Below, in pieces: positions 34,381 to 43,403 of a stretch of DNA of 57,321 nucleotides. A program made the translations under genes and the position numbers. The stretch comes from Halalkalibacter oceani (GTDB lineage: Bacteria > Bacillota > Bacilli > Bacillales > Bacillaceae_D), in contig NZ_JAMBOS010000027.1 of assembly GCF_023715705.1 (NCBI RefSeq), positions 1 to 57,321 on the forward strand, read 5' to 3'. The notes below the pieces were generated by a model. That model did not search any database, was not told the origin of the DNA, and saw only the letters and a list, made by a program, of their open reading frames with translations. How positions within the stretch are numbered: the stretch's first letter is position 1; each line of letters opens with the position of its first letter.

Positions 34381-35544
34381 ATGACGTTTACGAAAGGATT
34401 AACGGCTGTCCTTCTTTCGTTGCTGCTAGCGTTCGTTTTAGTTGGATGCGGCGGGGAAGAAGCGAGCACAGGCGAAGGAGAGGCGCCGACACCAGAAGGG
34501 GAAACAGAGGAACCGGCAGGTGGCGATGAAACTGAACAGGCGACAGGTGAGCTGCCGGATGACGGGCTGATTGCCCTATCTCATAAAAGTCTTGATTACT
34601 ATGCTTTTGTAGCGATGCAGGAAGCGGCCAAGAAGAAAACGGAGGAATACGGCTGGCAATTTGAATCGGCCGTCGCCGATTTCGATTCAGCGCGGCAAAT
34701 GAATCAATTCGTTAACTTTATTTCAAAGAAACCGTTGGCGATTATCTCAGATCCAAATGATAGTGAAGGATTAATTACTGCGATTGATCAGGCCCGGGAT
34801 GCCGGGATTCCTGTCGGTGTCTTTGATACGCCGACAACAGGCGGGGATGTCGCGTTTACGATTGCTTTTGATAACTATAAGGCTGGAGAAATGGCGGCTC
34901 AGGAAATTGTCGACCGTCTTGTGGAGAAGTACGGTGAAGCGAAAGGGACCGTTCTTAATGCCTACGGGGCGATGTCGAGCTCTGCCTGGAGAGCGCGTAA
35001 GGAAGGCTTTGACGCTGTCATGGCGGAGTATCCCAATATCACTTACTTGGCGATGCCAGCTGAAGGTGATATGAGACTTACACAGGATGCCGCCTTAAAT
35101 GCGATCGCCCAGCATGGCTTCCTCGATGCCGTCCATGCGCCGAGTGACACTCCGGCTATGGGATTGTATGAAGCATTAAAGCAGACCGGTCATTTAAAAA
35201 AGGTTGGCGAAGAAGGGCATGTGATTTTTGTCACAATTGATGCTGAGCCGATTGCACTCCAACGGGTGGAGGAAGGCTATTATGATGCGACGATCAATCA
35301 GGATTGTGTCGCTTATGGAGAAATTGTGCTGGAGATGCTGGCTGAATATACACTGCAAGGGAAAGAAGTTCCGGTTGGCACCACGTATGAAAATGATAAA
35401 TATTACTGGAAATCAGCTGACATTATCGAAGGCGAAGCCGGGCCTCATATGGTGATAGATCCATATGTGATTGATGCAAGCAATGTCGATGATCCTACTC
35501 ATTGGGGAAATGTAGCCTGGAACGAGTATGGGATTCGCTATTAA
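34381..35544 (+). CDS. sugar ABC transporter substrate-binding lipoprotein
   Basis: A 387-residue lipoprotein. The signal peptide ends in lipobox 'LVGC' (Cys23), followed by a Glu/Gly/Thr-rich linker (about 24-60) and an RbsB-type binding domain (about 60-385). It is homologous along its length to the Tat-type protein at 25867 ('TIAFDNYKAGEMAAQ', 'HVIFVTIDAEPIALQRV', 'HWGNVAWNEYGIRY'), so both probably bind the same ligand. ATG triplets at 34375, 34378 and 34381 follow 'gggggg'; 34381 gives the best spacing. It feeds the ATPase and permease downstream. Confidence 0.9.
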   Translation: MTFTKGLTAVLLSLLLAFVLVGCGGEEASTGEGEAPTPEGETEEPAGGDETEQATGELPDDGLIALSHKSLDYYAFVAMQEAAKKKTEEYGWQFESAVADFDSARQMNQFVNFISKKPLAIISDPNDSEGLITAIDQARDAGIPVGVFDTPTTGGDVAFTIAFDNYKAGEMAAQEIVDRLVEKYGEAKGTVLNAYGAMSSSAWRARKEGFDAVMAEYPNITYLAMPAEGDMRLTQDAALNAIAQHGFLDAVHAPSDTPAMGLYEALKQTGHLKKVGEEGHVIFVTIDAEPIALQRVEEGYYDATINQDCVAYGEIVLEMLAEYTLQGKEVPVGTTYENDKYYWKSADIIEGEAGPHMVIDPYVIDASNVDDPTHWGNVAWNEYGIRY

Positions 35545-35561
35545 GGCGGTAAAGCAAGCTG

Positions 35562-35602
35562 AAAGAGAGGCGCCCCAAGGGAAAAAGCTGGGGCTCTCTT
35601 TT
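35562..35602 (+). terminator. intra-operon terminator-like hairpin
   Basis: The stem aaagagaggcgcccca pairs with tggggctctcttt and is followed by TTT. Such hairpins between binding protein and ATPase genes usually raise the binding protein level relative to the membrane parts. Confidence 0.75.
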
Positions 35603-35624
35603 GGCAAGGTCAGGAGGGAGATAG

Positions 35625-37136
35625 ATGCTGCTTAAGGTGAATCATGTTTATAAAAGCTACGGTAACAAGCGGGTCCTTTTTGATAATAATCTGGAGGTGG
35701 ATCACGGGGAAATTCACGGTCTTGTCGGGAAAAATGGAGCCGGCAAAACAACGCTCGTGAAAATCATTTCCGGGGTGCTGACCGATTATGAAGGTGATGT
35801 TTTGTTCAATGATAAAACGATTAACCATCTTTCGGTAATTGAAAGACAGCAGGAAGGAATCTATGTTGTGCCGCAGCATGCGGCGATCATTCCTGAGTTT
35901 AGCATCGCTGAAAATATCTTTTTAGGCACCTGGCCGCGGGATAGGTTCGGGCAGGTCAATTGGAAGGAGCTTTATAAAAATGCCGCAAAAGCGCTGGCAG
36001 AATACGGACTCCCTTATGACCCGGCGATGAAAGGGAAGAAGCTGTCCTTAGTGGAGCAGAGGAAGCTCAATATTGTCCGGGCCTTATTTAGTAAGGCAAA
36101 GCTCGTTATTTTAGATGAGCCGACGACCGCTTTATCGGCCGAGGAAAGAGACAGCCTTTTTGATTTTATTGAGGAGCTACGGAAGAAAGGCACGAGCTTT
36201 ATTCTGATCTCGCACTATTTGGAGGAAATTTTAAAGCTGTGCGATACCATTACGGTCAACCGTGACGGCCAGTGCTATACGGGCTATAAGAAGGGCGAAG
36301 TTGATGAAGAAACACTGTCGACATTAATCGTCGGGAAAAACATCGAACTCAGCTCGCGTCCAGAGGAGGAGCGGATGAAGAAAAAGGAACCGCTGCTCGT
36401 CTGCGAAACTATTAGCGGGAAGGGAATGCAAGGGATATCGTTTGAAGCAGGCAAGGGCGAGATACTCGGACTGGTAGGGTTCCCCGGTTCTGGAGCAAGA
36501 GAGCTGGCACGTGCGCTCAGCGGCCTGCATCCGATCAGCGCCGGGCACATCAAGCTCAATGGCAGCGACATCCCGCTCCCTAAAAACCCGGCTCAGGCTG
36601 TCAGGCAGAAGATCATTTATGTTTCCTATGATCGTCATAAGGAAGGTGTCGTCCAACTGCTGTCGATCAAGAAAAATATGAGTTTGTCGATTCTGGAATC
36701 GTCATTGAAGCGGCTGTTCGGATTTATAGATGAAAGACAGGAAGACAGAAACGCGCGGGAATACTTTGAAAAGCTGAATATCCTCGCCGGCTCCGTCAAT
36801 GAAGCTGTCGGTCAGTTGAGCGGTGGGAATCAGCAGAAGGTCGTCCTGTCAAAGGCGCTCAGCTGTCAGCCCGAAGTGCTTATTCTTGATGAACCGACTG
36901 TCGGAATCGATGTTAAAAGCCGGGAAGAAATTCTCGCTTTAATTCATGAATTGACGAAAGTGAGAGGACTGACCGTGCTCTATTTAACGAATGATTATAA
37001 TGAATTATTACGAATTGCTGACCGGCTGCTCTTCTTTGACCGTGGAAAGGTAGTGACGGAAAGGGTGAATCTCAACCTGACGACGGATGAGGTGATTGGA
37101 ATCAGGGATGAAGCAAAGGAAGGTGAGGCGTCATGA
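35625..37136 (+). CDS. RbsA/XylG-like sugar ABC transporter ATPase
   Basis: A 503-residue tandem ATPase of the carbohydrate (CUT2) type. The N-terminal domain has Walker A 'GKNGAGKTT', a degenerate signature 'LSLVEQRKL' and Walker B 'LVILDEPTTAL'. The C-terminal domain has the degenerate Walker A 'GFPGSGARE' expected of this family, signature 'LSGGNQQKV' and 'VLILDEPTVGID'. 'aggagggagatag' precedes the ATG. It overlaps the permease gene by 4 nt (ATGA) and would energise import of the ligand of the adjacent binding protein. Confidence 0.93.
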   Translation: MLLKVNHVYKSYGNKRVLFDNNLEVDHGEIHGLVGKNGAGKTTLVKIISGVLTDYEGDVLFNDKTINHLSVIERQQEGIYVVPQHAAIIPEFSIAENIFLGTWPRDRFGQVNWKELYKNAAKALAEYGLPYDPAMKGKKLSLVEQRKLNIVRALFSKAKLVILDEPTTALSAEERDSLFDFIEELRKKGTSFILISHYLEEILKLCDTITVNRDGQCYTGYKKGEVDEETLSTLIVGKNIELSSRPEEERMKKKEPLLVCETISGKGMQGISFEAGKGEILGLVGFPGSGARELARALSGLHPISAGHIKLNGSDIPLPKNPAQAVRQKIIYVSYDRHKEGVVQLLSIKKNMSLSILESSLKRLFGFIDERQEDRNAREYFEKLNILAGSVNEAVGQLSGGNQQKVVLSKALSCQPEVLILDEPTVGIDVKSREEILALIHELTKVRGLTVLYLTNDYNELLRIADRLLFFDRGKVVTERVNLNLTTDEVIGIRDEAKEGEAS

Positions 37137-38128
37137 GTGTCAAAGAAACAAATCTTGCCGTTCAGCAGCAGAAGAGTTTAACGGCAAATCGCAACTGGCT
37201 GGAATTTAGCGCGAATAATATTGTCTGGTTCCTTTTAATCGCGGCCATTTTAATTATGGGTTCGATCAATTCGATTTTCTTTTCGGTTTCCATCTTGCAA
37301 AACATTCTGGTGCAAACCGCCGTTTTAGGAGTGTTAACCGCCGGTCTGGCTCACGTGTTAATTATCGGTGAAATTGATTTGTCGGTTACCGGTGTGCTGG
37401 CTTTCAGTGCTGGGCTTGGAACCTTCTTAATGAATAATGGCTTACCCTGGTTTATTGCTATTATCGTCATCGTTCTCTTCGGGCTGCTGATCGGTCTGAT
37501 TAACGGCATTTTGATAGCGAAGCTGAAAGCCGCGGCGTTGATTGAGACATTGGCGATGGGACTGATCCTTCAAGGGGCATTAATGGCCTTAACGCAGGGG
37601 CGTTCGATTGTTAATTTTCCTGAAGCCTTTACGTGGATTGGCAAAGGCTCTATTTTAGGCATGCCGGTGCTGCCGATCCCCTTTTTGCTTTGCTATGTGC
37701 TCATTTATTTCATTTGGAAAAAAACCGTCTTCGGCCGCAGCCTGTTTGCGACGGGAGGCAATACGACAAGCGCTCATGTAAGTGGAATTCCGGTCGACCG
37801 CGTCAAAATTTACGCCTTTACAATTTCTGGGACGCTTGCCGGCTTTTCCGGCTACTTGCTCGCTGCCTATATGGGCGCCGTAACGATGACATTTGGTCAG
37901 GATTTCTTAATGTATACACTTGCTGCCGCGGTGATCGGCGGCGTGAGTCTGACCGGAGGACGCGGCAATATTTCCGGTGTGCTTGGAGGCGTCCTGCTGT
38001 TGACAGTGATCCAGGTTGGACTGCAAGTGCTTGGCATTTCCTCCTATTTTGTCACGATGGTCGGAGGGGCGATGATCTTCGTTGCCGTTATGGTTGATGC
38101 GTTAAAAACAAGATATTTGCGCTTTTAA
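37133..38128 (+). CDS. RbsC/XylH-like sugar ABC transporter permease
   Basis: A 331-residue permease with 8-10 hydrophobic segments. The CUT2 signature region is 'GVLTAGLAHVLIIGEIDLSVTGVLAFSA' (about 62-90) and 'AAAVIGGVSLTGGRGNISGVLGG' (about 263-285). It is translationally coupled to the ATPase gene and is the last gene of the operon before a strong terminator. Confidence 0.93.
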   Translation: MSVKETNLAVQQQKSLTANRNWLEFSANNIVWFLLIAAILIMGSINSIFFSVSILQNILVQTAVLGVLTAGLAHVLIIGEIDLSVTGVLAFSAGLGTFLMNNGLPWFIAIIVIVLFGLLIGLINGILIAKLKAAALIETLAMGLILQGALMALTQGRSIVNFPEAFTWIGKGSILGMPVLPIPFLLCYVLIYFIWKKTVFGRSLFATGGNTTSAHVSGIPVDRVKIYAFTISGTLAGFSGYLLAAYMGAVTMTFGQDFLMYTLAAAVIGGVSLTGGRGNISGVLGGVLLLTVIQVGLQVLGISSYFVTMVGGAMIFVAVMVDALKTRYLRF

Positions 38129-38129
38129 A

Positions 38130-38176
38130 GATAAAAAGGCTATTCCGTTCAACGATTCGGAATAGCCTTTTATCTT
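38130..38176 (+). terminator. terminator ending the sugar operon
   Basis: The stem agataaaaggctattcc-like (aaaaggctattccg with cggaatagcctttt) has A and T tracts on both sides. Confidence 0.92.
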
Positions 38177-38262
38177 CGATTGGAATGGAGGGGATGTTTA
38201 ATTTTACGGCGGAAAGGAAACGGTATACTAGAGGATTTCTTATTTAAATAAGAAAGGAAGCG

Positions 38263-38556
38263 ATGAAGATGAATAATGTGACAGCCGGTTTTCAAGTACT
38301 GCCGAATGGACAGGATGTCGATACGAATGGGATGATTCCACGAATTGTTGATGTGGTGAAGGAGTCGGGACTGCGCTATCACGTCGGACCGATGGAGACG
38401 GTCGTTGAGGGCAACATTGATGAGGTCTTTAGCCTGCTGAAACGAACACAGGAGCTCGGAGTCGAGCTTGGCGCCTCTGAGGTTTTGACGAACATTAAGA
38501 TCCATTACAATCCCGACGGCGTTTCGATTGAAGATAAGATGACGCATGTTAATTAA
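38263..38556 (+). CDS. thiamine-binding protein (MTH1187/YqgV family)
   Basis: A 97-residue small alpha/beta protein. 'GFQVLPNGQDVD' near the N-terminus, 'ESGLRYHVGPMETVVEGNIDEVF' and 'ASEVLTNIKIHYN' match the MTH1187/YkoF-like family that binds thiamine or hydroxymethylpyrimidine-like ligands. The RBS 'gaaaggaag' precedes ATG 38263, and ATG 38269 is also possible. It is monocistronic between terminators. Confidence 0.85.
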   Translation: MKMNNVTAGFQVLPNGQDVDTNGMIPRIVDVVKESGLRYHVGPMETVVEGNIDEVFSLLKRTQELGVELGASEVLTNIKIHYNPDGVSIEDKMTHVN

Positions 38557-38587
38557 GTCCTAGTCTTCCAGCTTGGAGATGAGGTCA

Positions 38588-38639
38588 AGAGCCCTATAGA
38601 GTAGACGCAAATAAAGCGGTCTATCTATAGGGCTTTTTT
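38588..38639 (+). terminator. terminator behind thiamine-binding protein gene
   Basis: The stem agccctatagagtagac pairs with gtctatctatagggct and is followed by TTTTTT. Confidence 0.92.
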
Positions 38640-38871
38640 GTGGAATGGAAAAAGGTGGAGCGGTTAAACGTAGTTGAAGACAATATGCCAGGTGTCTAGT
38701 ATTCTTGGAGGGCATAGCTGAAAGAAGTTAGACTGGATGTCTGTAAAAACATGGGTAGTGGTGATACAGTATGAGTAGAACGGAAAACGGGGGCGATGAA
38801 TAGCCAAGGAAAGCAGGGTTTTACTCGGTATTACAACTGTTTTTGCTATAAAGGCTGGAGGTGGTTTGAGA
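38640..38871. other. leader of LytTR operon, no peptide gene seen
   Basis: No agrD-like peptide gene or other frame with an RBS. Only the RBS 'ggaggtgg' of the regulator is clear. Confidence 0.4.
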
Positions 38872-39627
38872 ATGTTTCGTGTAGCTGTTTGTGATGACGA
38901 CGAGCGACAACGGGAGCATGTTAAGCAGCTATTGCTTGCTTTGTCGGTCAAAGCCGGTATTGATTTTGAAATTGAGTTATTTCAATCGGGGGAGCAGCTC
39001 GTAGCTCACTACGAGAGAGGCTCTCTGCCGTTCCATATTCTCATTTTAGATGTTGAAATGGGCGGAATGAACGGAATTGCAGCTGCCCAGAAGATAAGAG
39101 CATTGGGCCATTTGGATGAACAAATCATTTTCTTAACAAGTTACCCTGAATACATGGTGGAAAGCTTTAATGTCATTACGTTTCAGTATTTGCTAAAGCC
39201 TGTGGCACCTGAGGTTCTTGAGGAGAAAGTAGGGATGCTATGTACATATCTCCAAGCTATGGATAGAAAGCTTCTGGTGATTAAGTCGGGACCGGAAAAA
39301 GTGGTTTTGAAATACGACGATATCATAGCAATCGAATCAGTCAAAAGTATAACGGTAAAAAACAAATTAAAATTCATAACAGTTCATCAAACTATTGAGA
39401 GCAAAGGGCTAATCTCGAAATATGCGGATACGTTGAAGAGCAGTAATTTTTTGCAGATCCATCGCGCAATTATCATTAATTTGGTTCATGTCGTGAAATT
39501 CGCCGGACCTAACGTGTTGATGTCCAATGGTGAAAGAATGCCGATTGGCCGATCAAAAGTCAAAGAAGTGAAAGAATGCTACACGAAATTTATGGTCCTG
39601 AAGGGGAATTCATTTGGCTCCCTTTAA
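38872..39627 (+). CDS. LytTR-type response regulator
   Basis: A 251-residue AgrA/LytR-type regulator. The receiver (1-125) has acidic patch D8-D10 and phosphoacceptor D60 ('LILDVEMGGMNG'), with K near 'LLKPV'. The LytTR DNA-binding domain (about 140-240) has 'IIAIESVKSITVKN' and 'FLQIHRAIIINLVHV'. The ATG at 38872 follows 'ggaggtggtttgag'; the TTG at 38866 is rejected. The kinase gene starts 14 bp inside its end. Likely targets are its own operon or the secreted serine hydrolase downstream. Confidence 0.92.
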   Translation: MFRVAVCDDDERQREHVKQLLLALSVKAGIDFEIELFQSGEQLVAHYERGSLPFHILILDVEMGGMNGIAAAQKIRALGHLDEQIIFLTSYPEYMVESFNVITFQYLLKPVAPEVLEEKVGMLCTYLQAMDRKLLVIKSGPEKVVLKYDDIIAIESVKSITVKNKLKFITVHQTIESKGLISKYADTLKSSNFLQIHRAIIINLVHVVKFAGPNVLMSNGERMPIGRSKVKEVKECYTKFMVLKGNSFGSL

Positions 39628-40894
39628 TTTTCCCATTCTTTTGAGTATAACCTTTGCGCTGGGTTTTCAACTCCTGCTCTACTTTGACTCGGTTTTTGGC
39701 AGCTATGCTCGAAAGCGACGAGGGCTTTTTCACTTCACTGTCTTCGGGCTATTAAGTATGCTTTATTTGGCAATTGATCTGGGGGCGGTTTTTTCCTCTT
39801 TTCTGGCTCTGTTTTTAGTATATAGTCTTGCCGATTTATATCAGGTTGAGTTGAAAAACAAAATCCTTCACTCCATTTTGTACGCGGTTTTGATGTCTAT
39901 TGTGAATTTTATCTCTATTTATATTCTGTTTATAATCGATTCCGATAGTTTTTTTAATTTTGAACCGGTCAATCTTTCGACTACCGGAAAGTCTCTCCTG
40001 CTTAGCTGTATTCTGATGTTTGCCGTCATTCAGTTCATACGGTTGATGGTCAAGCAACAGCTGTCTCCGTTACCTTATCGCTACTACTTTTTGTTTCTGT
40101 TTATACCGGGGATAAGCATTTATCTGGTAAATGTATTGGCGTATTATAGCGAGAAGAATACGCATTTTTTCATTTCGGTAATTGGGCTGCTGTTCTTGAA
40201 TATGTTTGTCATTTATATGTTTGAAACAATGATGGAGAAATTACGGCTTGGGCAAGAGAAGGATAAATTAAAAAAACAGATGGAATACCAAGAAGCTAAC
40301 TACGAGAAAACCGTCCATAACTTCAAATCGATCAAACAAATTATCCATGATACAAATCACCATTTTTTATATATCGAAGAATGTATCAAGAGAAATGAAC
40401 CTTTATTGGCTGTAGACCATATTAGGCTTACATTGAACAAAGTGGAAGACACGTATCATCGAGTAAACACAGGCAATCTGGTAATCGACGCTCTCGTTAC
40501 AAATGCCTTGAATATTGGACAGACAAGCGGGATCAGAGTGGATACGAAGCTGAGTCTACACTCTCAGCAATTGAACATTGAACGTTACGATTTATGTGTC
40601 GTCCTCGGCAATATGCTCGACAATGCAATGGAAGCGTCTAAGAGAGTGAGAAGAGTGGGGGATCGCTACATTCTGGTTCGGATTCATTCAACTGAAACCG
40701 CCTTATCAATCCAAGTAATGAATCATACAGAGGGGGAGGTTACCAGTTTCAAAAGTAAAAAGCCAAACCGAGAGTATCATGGGATCGGCCTAACGAATAT
40801 TTCTAATATTTGTGATAAATATGGTGGGAGTATGGCCATCGAAACGAGCAAGACAACGTTTACTATAATGGCGGTTTTGCCACTCGGGGGTTGA
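39614..40894 (+). CDS. GHKL sensor histidine kinase (AgrC/CitA-like C-terminus)
   Basis: A 426-residue kinase with six to seven N-terminal membrane helices (about 1-210), a coiled linker (about 212-245), the H-box 'IKQIIHDTNHHFLYIEECI' and a GHKL ATPase with N-box 'LGNMLDNAMEAS' and G-box 'YHGIGLTNIS'. The TTG at 39614 is a convincing start because 'aagggg' lies 8 nt upstream. This layout is that of peptide-sensing AgrC-type kinases, but no agrB or agrD is present, so the signal is unknown. Confidence 0.9.
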   Translation: MAPFNFPILLSITFALGFQLLLYFDSVFGSYARKRRGLFHFTVFGLLSMLYLAIDLGAVFSSFLALFLVYSLADLYQVELKNKILHSILYAVLMSIVNFISIYILFIIDSDSFFNFEPVNLSTTGKSLLLSCILMFAVIQFIRLMVKQQLSPLPYRYYFLFLFIPGISIYLVNVLAYYSEKNTHFFISVIGLLFLNMFVIYMFETMMEKLRLGQEKDKLKKQMEYQEANYEKTVHNFKSIKQIIHDTNHHFLYIEECIKRNEPLLAVDHIRLTLNKVEDTYHRVNTGNLVIDALVTNALNIGQTSGIRVDTKLSLHSQQLNIERYDLCVVLGNMLDNAMEASKRVRRVGDRYILVRIHSTETALSIQVMNHTEGEVTSFKSKKPNREYHGIGLTNISNICDKYGGSMAIETSKTTFTIMAVLPLGG

Positions 40895-40950
40895 TTTTTG
40901 CGTTTCAGGGCGGTTCCACCCCACACTTCCTCTCTTTAATGTAAGATTTA

Positions 40951-40972
40951 GTACCTAATCAAAAATAGGTAC
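40951..40972 (+). promoter_or_regulatory. inverted repeat beside the serine hydrolase RBS
   Basis: GTACCTA and TAGGTAC form a perfect 7-bp inverted repeat with an 8-nt centre, directly before 'aaggagg'. It could be an operator or an mRNA hairpin next to the RBS. Confidence 0.55.
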
Positions 40973-40987
40973 AAGGAGGAAACGAGT

Positions 40988-43042
40988 TTGAAGAAATATC
41001 TGATAGGACTCTTGGCTGGTCTGTTCATATTGACCCCGACAGCAGGAGGAAGCTTTGCACATGAAGATGAGCCGTTTAAGGAGAAAATTGACGCTCTTGC
41101 TTCTACGGTCATAGCCGATTATGACGTGTCCAGTTTGCAGTACGCGATTATGGATCAAGGAGAGATTCAATTATCTGATCATGCCGGAGTAAACGACCAG
41201 GCCACGGGAGAGTCTGTTACGAAGGACACGATGTATGGCATCGGTTCGGTAAGTAAGATGTATGTATCAGCGGCAACGATGATGCTCGTCGATAAAAACC
41301 TGGTGGACCTCGATGAACCATTGACCTCGTATATTAAGGACTTTCAAATGGCGGATGAGCGTTATCAGCAAATTACACCACGGATGTTATTAAACCACTC
41401 GTCAGGCTTATATGGCTCTCACTATGAAAACATTATGTTGTTTGATGATAATGATACGCAAAGCCATGATGAGCTTTTGCAGAAACTGAGAACCGAACAT
41501 CTGAAATCTGACCCGGGGGAGTATTCTGTTTATTGCAATGACGGGTTTACGTTGCTGGAAATATTGGTGGAACGGGTGAGCGGGATGACCTATAACGAAT
41601 TTGTTGATCAGTATATCAGTACACCGCTGGACTTACATTCGACGAAGACACCGCTTGATACCTTTGATCGAGAAAGGCTTGCTAAAACGTATTTTCCCGG
41701 GATAGACAAAGCGCTACCGGCAGAGAATGCCAATGTTCTTGGCGCTGGCGGTATTTATTCCACGGCCGAGGAAGTGGCAAAGTTTGCCGAACTGTTAATG
41801 GGGAACCGGCCGGATTTATTATCAGAAAGATCCGCAGACGTAATGAAAAATGATGAATATCGAAATGGAATTTGGGTTGAAGAGGAGACGAATATTTTCA
41901 ACTATGGTCTCGGCTGGGATTCTGTAAGCTTGTCGCCGTTCAGCGACTATGGGATCACTGCATTGTCCAAAGGCGGCGATACGGTAATGTATCATGCTGC
42001 TCTGATCGCCGTTCCGGAATATAATATTTCGATCGTGGCGTTATCATCGGGAGGAAGCTCGTTATATAATAATGCATTCGCGACTGCAGCATTACTCCAA
42101 TACATGATCGAAAAAGAGATAGTTGACGAGCTTCAACCGGATCAAGCTTTTGACATTCCAGAAAAAGCAGAACAGCCAAGCGAGGAGATCCAAGCTTATT
42201 CGGGAGTGTATGGTTTAGTGGGAGAAACCATTGAGGTAAACATTCAACAAGGTGAGGTGGAGATGCCGGCGCAATTGGGCGGCGTCATTCCAGCGCAGAC
42301 TTACATGTATGCAGGCGATGGACGGTTTACGAGCAGCGACGGAAGTGCCTCCATTAGCTTTGTCGAGGAGAGCAACGGCCATACTTATTTGAAGCTGGAC
42401 GCCTATTTGAACTTTCCCGGGCTTTCTCAAATGAGGATGGTATCCTATGAATATCAAAAGCTGGACGTAAACCCTCTGAATGAGGCAGTGGAAGAGAAAT
42501 GGCAAGCGAGAGACGGAAAAACGTATTATGCCCTTGAAGAAAAGATCAATTCATTGTTTTACTTATCCTCATCACTACTGAATAAAACCGTATCTCTGGA
42601 TTTGCAACAAGGTTATGCGAATGCCACAAAGATCGTGGATGCGAACCATTCGGTGAATGCTGTTGAAATACCAAATATGAACGGAAGAGACGCCTTTGAT
42701 TTTCATTTCCATGAAGGGAATGATGCCGAGTACTTGACGGTTAATGGCCAATCTTTCATAAGTGAGGATTCCATCAATCCGATTTACGGAGGTCAGTCTT
42801 CGATCACAACGATCCTGTCAGATGGTCATGCAAGATGGTATACGATTGATGAAGAGTCCGCTGATAAAAAAATGATCGTTGACATTCAAGGAAATGGTGG
42901 TTATCTCGTCTATGATGCAGACGGAACATTGCTGTATTCGTCCCTTATCAGTGATGAAGCTGCGGTTGAACTGTCAACGGGGGGAAAAGTTGTCTTCGGA
43001 GGAAATGCAGGAGATGTCTTTCATATTCGGATGAGTGAGTAA
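40988..43042 (+). CDS. secreted serine hydrolase, beta-lactamase/DD-peptidase fold
   Basis: A 684-residue exported protein. The signal peptide ends near residue 25 ('SFA-HED'). The serine hydrolase domain (about 30-375) holds S87-V-S-K90 and Y182-C-N184, the first two active-site motifs of class C beta-lactamases and penicillin-binding proteins. A C-terminal ~300 residues of beta-rich sequence follow, of no family I recognise. The start is TTG at 40988, with 'aaggaggaaacgag' upstream. Proximity to the LytTR system suggests cell-envelope or peptide processing under its control. True beta-lactamase activity is not implied. Confidence 0.88.
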   Translation: MKKYLIGLLAGLFILTPTAGGSFAHEDEPFKEKIDALASTVIADYDVSSLQYAIMDQGEIQLSDHAGVNDQATGESVTKDTMYGIGSVSKMYVSAATMMLVDKNLVDLDEPLTSYIKDFQMADERYQQITPRMLLNHSSGLYGSHYENIMLFDDNDTQSHDELLQKLRTEHLKSDPGEYSVYCNDGFTLLEILVERVSGMTYNEFVDQYISTPLDLHSTKTPLDTFDRERLAKTYFPGIDKALPAENANVLGAGGIYSTAEEVAKFAELLMGNRPDLLSERSADVMKNDEYRNGIWVEEETNIFNYGLGWDSVSLSPFSDYGITALSKGGDTVMYHAALIAVPEYNISIVALSSGGSSLYNNAFATAALLQYMIEKEIVDELQPDQAFDIPEKAEQPSEEIQAYSGVYGLVGETIEVNIQQGEVEMPAQLGGVIPAQTYMYAGDGRFTSSDGSASISFVEESNGHTYLKLDAYLNFPGLSQMRMVSYEYQKLDVNPLNEAVEEKWQARDGKTYYALEEKINSLFYLSSSLLNKTVSLDLQQGYANATKIVDANHSVNAVEIPNMNGRDAFDFHFHEGNDAEYLTVNGQSFISEDSINPIYGGQSSITTILSDGHARWYTIDEESADKKMIVDIQGNGGYLVYDADGTLLYSSLISDEAAVELSTGGKVVFGGNAGDVFHIRMSE

Positions 43043-43108
43043 GGAAGTTTAGTAAGGGATGGATGGTGACATAGAGTAGAACAATTAGGAAAGTGATAAG
43101 TGAGTGAA

Positions 43109-43158
43109 CCACCTGATCTCCTCAGAGTCGAGGGGGCAGGTGGCTTTACTTTTTTTTG
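43109..43158 (+). terminator. terminator behind serine hydrolase gene
   Basis: The stem ccacctg...caggtgg is followed by ctttacTTTTTTTT. Confidence 0.8.
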
Positions 43159-43223
43159 AACAATTTACAGGAAGCCTCCGGGTGCAAAACGTTGAATCAA
43201 ACTATTATGCAAATTCATTCGAA

Positions 43224-43403
43224 AAAACGAGACTGCTGAAAAAGTCCCTTTTTCGTAACTCGAAGAAGAGTCATGGCTCCGCACGTTGCGGCCTTGCTAC
43301 GAGAAATCTACTCGTAGCAAGGCTTTCAAAATCAGGCAACGGCTACGCTCATGATTGAAAAGCTGCTGAAAAAGTAAAAATCGTACTTTTTCAGCAGCTT
43401 CAA
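43224..43403. repeat. dispersed intergenic repeat, copy B
   Basis: Shares its core (43316-43352) and right hairpin with copy A at 23030-23175. The left hairpin is perfect here (ccttgctacgag with ctcgtagcaagg, 43292-43322). The right hairpin is aagctgctgaaaaag with ctttttcagcagctt (43369-43400). A further half hairpin (ctgctgaaaaag, then ctttttcg) begins the element. Confidence 0.82.

Noticed and set aside
40988-43042. Beta-lactamase resistance gene
   Set aside because: SxxK and YxN are shared by many DD-peptidases and esterases. The long extra C-terminal part and genomic setting do not support an antibiotic resistance call.
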